The position numbers were made by a program, and so were the translations under genes. Shown piece after piece: positions 29,351 through 33,743 of a DNA stretch of 33,743 nucleotides. The notes beneath the pieces were generated by a model. The model ran no database searches. It was not told the origin of the DNA and worked only from the letters and a program-made list of their open reading frames with translations. Position 1 is the first letter of the stretch. Every line of letters begins with the position of its first letter. The DNA lies in the IMG/VR virus record IMGVR_UViG_3300020084_000049, positions 1-33,743 of that record; one strand, written 5' to 3'. The DNA comes from a virus.

Positions 29351-30071
29351 ACTTCACTTCAGGTAATGTTGGTTTTTGGTCAGTCAATTCAGACCCATTA
29401 ATTTGTGGAGGTCTAAAGTCTTCAAGTTTTCCATTCAATATAGATTGCATAGCTGGTTCCATTTGTTTTTGCATATTTCCAATACCAGCACGAAGGAGAG
29501 ATGAATGATGAACGGCTCCAGATAAAACTTGAATTTGATCTTCTGGTTGCATGTTCATAATTGAATCCATGTTTCCACTTCCAATATTCCCAAAGGAAAT
29601 GATATCAACGGCAGCTTGTTTTGCCATTCTACTGATCCAATATTTACGATCCTCTTCTTCATTATTTTTCAAATAGTATTCTTTACCAAGATTGGGATCG
29701 ATATCTTTCTCTAATTCTTCTACGAAGTGCTCAACTTCTTTCTTGATAAGTCTATATTTCTGTTCCCAGATAGATTTATCATAGTGAGCTTTTTCAAGTT
29801 CGATCGCAATCATTTCTTTCTCAAGATCGTCTTGCTCTAATTTTAAAGCTCTTTCTAATTGTTTAATCTGAACAGTATTTTTCTTCAGACGATATTCAAG
29901 CTCTACCCTACTATTATCTCTCATCTGGAGTTCAAGAAAAGCTTGTTGAACTCTTTTGAATGGAGTTATTTGGGATCCACAAACAAAATTTTGATTTTGG
30001 TATCTTGTTTGCCCACCCTCTAATTTGTAAGATAATTCAATCCAAGATTTTTCAGAATCCGAAAGTTCCAT
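29295..30071 (-). CDS. Coiled-coil hypothetical protein, 258 aa
   Basis: 258 residues. Residues about 50-145 are a long charged coiled coil (LEYRLKKNTVQIKQLERALK, LEKEMIAIELEKAHYDKSIW). A short helical domain follows (ISRMAKQAAVDIISFGNIGS) and then a glutamine- and proline-rich tail. One cysteine-containing segment near the start (NFVCGSQITPF) is notable. No enzyme motif is seen. It overlaps the upstream 310-residue gene by 20 nt and the U32-methyltransferase gene by 56 nt. By position it belongs to the fibre/modification region; the function is unknown. Confidence 0.7.
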   Translation of the reverse strand: MELSDSEKSWIELSYKLEGGQTRYQNQNFVCGSQITPFKRVQQAFLELQMRDNSRVELEYRLKKNTVQIKQLERALKLEQDDLEKEMIAIELEKAHYDKSIWEQKYRLIKKEVEHFVEELEKDIDPNLGKEYYLKNNEEEDRKYWISRMAKQAAVDIISFGNIGSGNMDSIMNMQPEDQIQVLSGAVHHSSLLRAGIGNMQKQMEPAMQSILNGKLEDFRPPQINGSELTDQKPTLPEVKYDIPKEKIRLQSSNKSED

Positions 30072-30984
30072 AAGCTAGTTCTCCATCAATTCGCTTTCCA
30101 TTAGAATCGATTCTTCCCAGCATTTCTGCCTGCTTTATTGGCATACCTACATTCAAGTAATCTTCATACAAGATGTTGATATCCCACATATTATCACAGT
30201 TTTTAAACTGAGAACGAATCGCATGATATTTGCCCAACAAAGAGGCATAATCTATAAGATATTTATCATGATGATCAAGCACTCTTTTTACTAAAACTTC
30301 CTTTGCCATTCCTCTAGTCATGCAAAGAATATCTAAAAATGGAGTCTTTGCTTCTTCATTTTCTTTATATTTTCTTGCTTCTTCTAACTGATAAATCCAA
30401 GATTCAGTTTCAACATCGCAGCAATTTTTAAAATTTTTAAATCGTAAATCAAATTCATGCTCAATAACTAAGATTGCTTGCTTTTTCATGAAAGAAATTG
30501 CAAGTTGAATATTTTCTTTCGGTGTAATTTTCTTTACTTTTTCGAATTTGAGCTCTCCAGTATCAGTCATTACTTGCTCATATTCTTTGTAATGAGCTCT
30601 AGTTTCCCCCTGAAATCTTACTCCATGAGTAAATTCTTTTTCTGGAATCTCGACATATCTCCTAAAAGATGATTTGATTGTTTCAAAAACAATTTTATTC
30701 ATCTTGATTGTAGAGACATTACAAAAATTATATAAAACAAAGTAAGTAGTTTCGTCGGCTTTAATGTCAGCCAACCTCAAAGCATCTTCATGGATCATCA
30801 TGTAGATAAACCCTTCTTTGATCTTCTCTTTATCCTTAATAAATTTTCTTGTCTCTAATTCTAAAGGATGCTGTGGTTCATATTTTGGACGTAAAAAATC
30901 TTCCTCTTGAATTAAATCTTGAGGGATTCTTTCCTTCCAAGCAACATCAAATGATTTTTCTTCTATAAAATTACTTGTTTCCAT
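30052..30984 (-). CDS. Hypothetical protein, 310 aa
   Basis: 310 residues, mixed helical, rich in Lys and Glu, with paired cysteines (NCCDVET) and a C-terminal end SNGKRIDGELAYGTFGF. I do not recognise a family. There is no signal peptide, membrane span or catalytic motif. It overlaps the 48-residue coiled-coil gene by 14 nt and the 258-residue gene by 20 nt, so three uncharacterised genes (30971-29295) form one tight block between the fibre genes and the modification enzymes. Confidence 0.7.
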   Translation of the reverse strand: METSNFIEEKSFDVAWKERIPQDLIQEEDFLRPKYEPQHPLELETRKFIKDKEKIKEGFIYMMIHEDALRLADIKADETTYFVLYNFCNVSTIKMNKIVFETIKSSFRRYVEIPEKEFTHGVRFQGETRAHYKEYEQVMTDTGELKFEKVKKITPKENIQLAISFMKKQAILVIEHEFDLRFKNFKNCCDVETESWIYQLEEARKYKENEEAKTPFLDILCMTRGMAKEVLVKRVLDHHDKYLIDYASLLGKYHAIRSQFKNCDNMWDINILYEDYLNVGMPIKQAEMLGRIDSNGKRIDGELAYGTFGF

Positions 30985-31117
30985 CTTTATTCTTAAGTTC
31001 TTCTATTTCTTTTTTTAGATTTTCTACTTCTAACTTAAGATATTTAAATTCTTCATATAGAACAAAATCTGGTCTATTGAAAAACATATTATTACTACTT
31101 CCAGTTTTTGATGACAT
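30971..31117 (-). CDS. Small coiled-coil peptide, 48 aa
   Basis: 48 residues: a polar N-terminus (SSKTGSSNN), a short aromatic part (MFFNRPDFVLYEEF) and a C-terminal heptad helix (YLKLEVENLKKEIEELKNK). The ATG overlaps the stop of the fibre-like gene as TAATG, and it overlaps the 310-residue gene by 14 nt. The heptads predict a dimer or trimer coil. Its position directly after a fibre-like gene suggests a fibre accessory or oligomerisation factor. Confidence 0.68.
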   Translation of the reverse strand: MSSKTGSSNNMFFNRPDFVLYEEFKYLKLEVENLKKEIEELKNKDGNK

Positions 31118-32547
31118 TACTGATACCTCCTACCAGTTACTGCAAATGCACCACTCACACATGCTCCAGAAGATTGCCCTTGGTGACCTTTTGGCTCGGA
31201 CTTAAATCCAAGAACAATATCAGAATCATTAGCATAAAAACGCTTCCACGTCCTATTGTTCTGATAGTTTCCTCCAGCATCTCCATAATTTCCTAAGCAA
31301 TATCCCCAGTCTTGTCCCTCTTCCATGTTTTCTTCTCCACTTGCAACATCTTTTTGGTTGAATTGTGATCCAATAGTAGTCGCAGTGAGATCATTAAATT
31401 TAATCCAAGGTAAAGTTACGTTTGCTCCAGCTCCATGATAGCAGTGACCCCATTTAGATGAAAGATTTTTTTTCCATCCATCATTAGTTCCCCAGCTAGT
31501 CAAGGTGTAACTAGTAACACTTTCACTACTAAATGTGACATAAACTGCATTTGAGTTATCTCCAAACAAATATCCTCTAGTTTCCCCTTCGCATCCAGTG
31601 GCATTACCATTAGTAAATCCACCAGCTAAACGAGTTGACATTTCAGTAATAAAGTTTAATCTTTGAATACTTGCTGGTCCACCACCAGCAGTATATCCTC
31701 TTTGAGTCACAAAACCAGAAACAGAACCTGGGTCGTCAGTACTATCCCAAGTATCCATGGAAGCACCGAGACTATCTGGAGTAGTGCTATAAGCGTCTCC
31801 GTGACCTGGACTGCCATTCGGACCAAATGTTCTATTCGTTCCGTTATGTAAGTTTATACTAGAAACAGATGCACCAGATCCACCGTATGCGTTTTCTGTT
31901 CCAAATACATATCCATTAAAATCTCCAAAGTTTCCATCTACATACGATGCTGCTCTATCCAGCTGATCACCGCGAGAAATAGTAATATCGGTTGCATGGA
32001 AAGTTTGATTTACAGTTCTCCATGGATTTGATCCACGGTATCCACCGATCAAAAATCCATGAGTAAAAATACTTCTATATCTAAAACTTGATCCAACAGT
32101 AATATTATATAATGCCCCAGTAGAATCATACCACTGACCAGTTCCAGTATAGGGCAAATAATATGCACTAGATATTGTTGGATTTTGCCCTCCAGCAAGA
32201 GTAGTTGTTGATGGAGTGGATCTATACGTACCAAATTCATTTGAAAATGTTGTTAAACTCCCACCAGTATTCGGTCCTGTTGGTTGAGTTGCCCAATATG
32301 CTCCAGCACCAACACTTTCATTTGGCACAGCATTAGCCCAAAAAGCATTTTGTCCATCTGACATCAATACCGATCCAGCAGTTGCTGGAGATTGATTTGG
32401 GATTGCTGCAAATGGTTGACCGTTTTGAAGTAACTGACCCGTGAAGTTAATATTTCCAGTTACATCAACATTTTTTGGAATAGCTACTGTGGTCCCACCG
32501 CTGGTTAAAGTATTGGCTTGTACAGTAGTGGTAGTTACCTGAGACAT
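31117..32547 (-). CDS. Tail-fibre-like protein, 476 aa
   Basis: 476 residues. The first 60 (TLTSGGTTVAIPKNVDVTGN, INFTGQLLQNGQPF) are the repeat type that precedes many marine phage fibres and collar fibres. The rest is rich in Gly, Ser, Thr, Asn and aromatic residues, with recurring GG-Y or GY-FG turns (GGYRGSNPW, NGYVFGTENAYGG, RGYLFGDNSN) that suggest a beta-propeller or beta-prism receptor-binding domain. It ends AFAVTGRRYQ. The host-receptor role is inferred from composition and neighbours. Stop overlaps the next ATG. Confidence 0.75.
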   Translation of the reverse strand: MSQVTTTTVQANTLTSGGTTVAIPKNVDVTGNINFTGQLLQNGQPFAAIPNQSPATAGSVLMSDGQNAFWANAVPNESVGAGAYWATQPTGPNTGGSLTTFSNEFGTYRSTPSTTTLAGGQNPTISSAYYLPYTGTGQWYDSTGALYNITVGSSFRYRSIFTHGFLIGGYRGSNPWRTVNQTFHATDITISRGDQLDRAASYVDGNFGDFNGYVFGTENAYGGSGASVSSINLHNGTNRTFGPNGSPGHGDAYSTTPDSLGASMDTWDSTDDPGSVSGFVTQRGYTAGGGPASIQRLNFITEMSTRLAGGFTNGNATGCEGETRGYLFGDNSNAVYVTFSSESVTSYTLTSWGTNDGWKKNLSSKWGHCYHGAGANVTLPWIKFNDLTATTIGSQFNQKDVASGEENMEEGQDWGYCLGNYGDAGGNYQNNRTWKRFYANDSDIVLGFKSEPKGHQGQSSGACVSGAFAVTGRRYQ

Positions 32548-32553
32548 GATTTA

Positions 32554-32880
32554 CTACTCGGGTTTTGGATATTTTGCCTTAATGCTATTTATTGTTTCTT
32601 TCCAAGCATCAATATCATGATAAATCATATCAAGTTGTTCTTCAATTGGAGGATACTCTGACTTTCTAGATCTTTGATATCTAGCATTAGTATATTCCAA
32701 CTCTAATTTTTTTACTTCTTGGTTTATTTCAAATTCTGAAGGGCACTCGCTATCATTTTCAGGTAACCAATTAATTCCTTCATATGAATTATTTTCCACA
32801 ATCCATTTTGATCCTGGTCTGAGACTTTCTAAAGCCAGGGCAATATTAATTCTTTTACCATCATCTCTAATAATTGTCAT
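32554..32880 (-). CDS. Tail-fibre-associated small protein, XkdW-like end
   Basis: 108 residues. The C-terminal half has the pattern SEYPPIEEQLDMIYHDIDAW, then a helix ending KAKYPKPE, which occurs in small phage proteins encoded next to tail fibres and in XkdW-like and fibre-assembly proteins. The N-terminal part contains INIALALESLRPGSKWI. It is coupled to the fibre-like 195-residue gene by ATGA and precedes another fibre-like gene by 6 nt. A fibre assembly chaperone or baseplate linker is likely; the exact role is not known. Confidence 0.68.
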   Translation of the reverse strand: MTIIRDDGKRINIALALESLRPGSKWIVENNSYEGINWLPENDSECPSEFEINQEVKKLELEYTNARYQRSRKSEYPPIEEQLDMIYHDIDAWKETINSIKAKYPKPE

Positions 32881-33464
32881 ATTCTAATCTCCCATATTTG
32901 AATATAATTTGATCCCCATCCATAGTTGAATTCACCAACTCCAGCATAAGGAGTAATACCAAGAGTAAATGTAGTTGAATTTTTATTTACAGCTGCGACT
33001 GATGTAAATACTCTAATTTCAGAGTGATGATTTAGTGCCTCTCCTTTATAATAAAAATCAAGAGAACTTCTTTGAAATGATGGATTTACAAAAGTCCCAT
33101 CTCTTTTTAAATACCCAGACATACCGAATCCACCATTAGATCTAGTTTGACACTGTGCAAAAATAACCAATTTACTATCAGAATATTTTGGCGTCATAGA
33201 AAGTGATACTGGAGTATCATAATTAGTTGCATCTGCAATATTCACATAGTTATCATTAGTAGATGGGACTATATAATCAACCATCTGTACGACACTTCCA
33301 GAGAACAAATTTGCCCCAGAAGATGTTTGTAAATTATCAGTTCTTACTGTTCCAGAAGTAAGAATACCACCAAAGTCAACATTTCCAGATGCATTTAGCT
33401 GCAAAAATGGAGTTGAAGCTCCAGCAGAGACGTGTTTGATTCTATCAACTCTAAGCTCAGACAT
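32877..33464 (-). CDS. Fibre-like protein, 195 aa
   Basis: 195 residues. The N-terminus (SELRVDRIKHVSAGASTPFL then LNASGNVDFGG) is a common start of marine phage fibre proteins. Residues about 60-195 form a compact beta domain (VNIADATNYDTPVSLSMTPK, SKLVIFAQCQTRSNGG, YIQIWEIRI), also seen in many virus and phage adhesin tips. An exact late box is 24 nt upstream of its ATG. It is followed by the XkdW-like gene through an ATGA overlap. A receptor-binding role is inferred, not shown. Confidence 0.75.
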   Translation of the reverse strand: MSELRVDRIKHVSAGASTPFLQLNASGNVDFGGILTSGTVRTDNLQTSSGANLFSGSVVQMVDYIVPSTNDNYVNIADATNYDTPVSLSMTPKYSDSKLVIFAQCQTRSNGGFGMSGYLKRDGTFVNPSFQRSSLDFYYKGEALNHHSEIRVFTSVAAVNKNSTTFTLGITPYAGVGEFNYGWGSNYIQIWEIRI

Positions 33465-33487
33465 TTTCTAAAATGACTATACAGGGT

Positions 33488-33495
33488 TATTTATA
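33488..33495 (-). promoter_or_regulatory. Late promoter box overlapping a fibre gene's stop
   Basis: Exact TATAAATA on the minus strand; the TAA inside it is the stop codon of the partial fibre gene. The 195-residue fibre-like gene begins 24 nt downstream. It would drive the fibre and modification genes to its left. Confidence 0.78.
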
Positions 33496-33743
33496 CGATG
33501 CTCCAGTATCCGCCACTATTGATGGTAACCGTAGTTCCATTTGCAATTGTGATTGGACCTGCGCTCATACAATTATCTCCATTAGCAACAATTACATTTT
33601 CTGCTACTGTATTACGATTGCGCTTGAAGATTCCGTAAGTATCAATCCACTGCTTATCCCCAGTTGCTCTCAGAACAGTTGTCTTCTGACCACTAGCGAG
33701 TGCTTCTGCTGCGTTGATATTAATACCACTCTTAGCTCTTACT
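33491..33743 (-). CDS. C-terminal end of a tail-fibre-like protein, partial
   Basis: 83 C-terminal codons of a longer gene that enters from the right edge. It has a repeat-like phage fibre sequence (GININAAEALASGQKTTVLR) and a C-terminal beta segment (ENVIVANGDNCMSAGPITIA, then TTVTINSGGYWSIV). This ending, ENVxxANGxNxxSAGPITIANGxTVT, is common in cyanophage fibre or virion proteins. The stop codon is inside the late promoter box of the next gene. Length and N-terminal domains cannot be seen. Confidence 0.72.
   Translation of the reverse strand, partial: VRAKSGININAAEALASGQKTTVLRATGDKQWIDTYGIFKRNRNTVAENVIVANGDNCMSAGPITIANGTTVTINSGGYWSIV

Noticed and set aside
1-33743. tRNA genes, CRISPR arrays, insertion sequences, integrase or attachment sites
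   Set aside because: No cloverleaf, regular short-repeat array, transposase or integrase motif was seen; the window is densely coding on one strand with no gene-free stretch over 300 nt.

Overview
The window is a 33.7-kb piece of a T4-like myovirus genome. The gene order and sequences fit a cyanomyovirus that infects marine picocyanobacteria (Synechococcus/Prochlorococcus). Every gene I can support lies on the minus strand, so transcription runs from the right end to the left. The T4 structural and recombination core is in the order seen in cyanophages: gp13, gp14, gp15, gp16, gp17, gp18, gp19, gp20, gp67, gp21, gp22, gp23, gp3, UvsY, UvsW, gp55, gp47, gp46. A DUF3110-like gene, a family best known from cyanobacteria, sits between gp47 and gp46 and supports the host call. 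I see no tRNA, rRNA, CRISPR array, insertion sequence or attachment site.

Layout in transcription order. (1) 33743-26388 is an accessory tail-fibre and modification region: the end of a fibre gene, two fibre-like proteins with a small accessory protein, three uncharacterised proteins of which two are coiled coils, a U32-peptidase-like/methyltransferase fusion, a 2-oxoglutarate-Fe(II)-oxygenase-like protein, a coiled-coil peptide and a hypothetical. (2) 26337-17713 is one tightly packed run. It begins with a 1690-residue protein that combines a propeptide-like domain, a cupredoxin-like domain, a complete subtilisin domain, six Ig-like repeats and an Fn3-like end, and continues through gp13, gp14, gp15 and gp16. 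(3) 17690-15830 is an insert between the small and large terminase genes: two phage-type hypotheticals and five very small overlapping genes, including two membrane proteins and a zinc-ribbon-like protein. (4) 15787-6395 holds packaging, tail and head genes gp17 to gp23. (5) 6314-1 holds two tiny genes, gp3, the recombination genes UvsY and UvsW, the late sigma factor gp55, a chain of mini-genes, and gp47/gp46.

Regulation can be read in the DNA. T4-type late promoter boxes (TATAAATA, exact or near) precede gp22, gp18, the giant protease, a fibre gene and several smaller units. gp55, which would read those boxes, has instead a host-type promoter (TTGACT, 17 bp, TACACT). At four places the late box lies inside an inverted repeat or terminator hairpin, so that a transcript started locally would lack one arm while a read-through transcript would fold completely. 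One of these boxes sits in the loop of the terminator just before the giant protease gene.

The points most worth following up are the subtilisin/cupredoxin/Ig giant virion protein coupled to the neck genes, the U32-methyltransferase fusion beside an oxygenase, and the repeated promoter-in-hairpin design.
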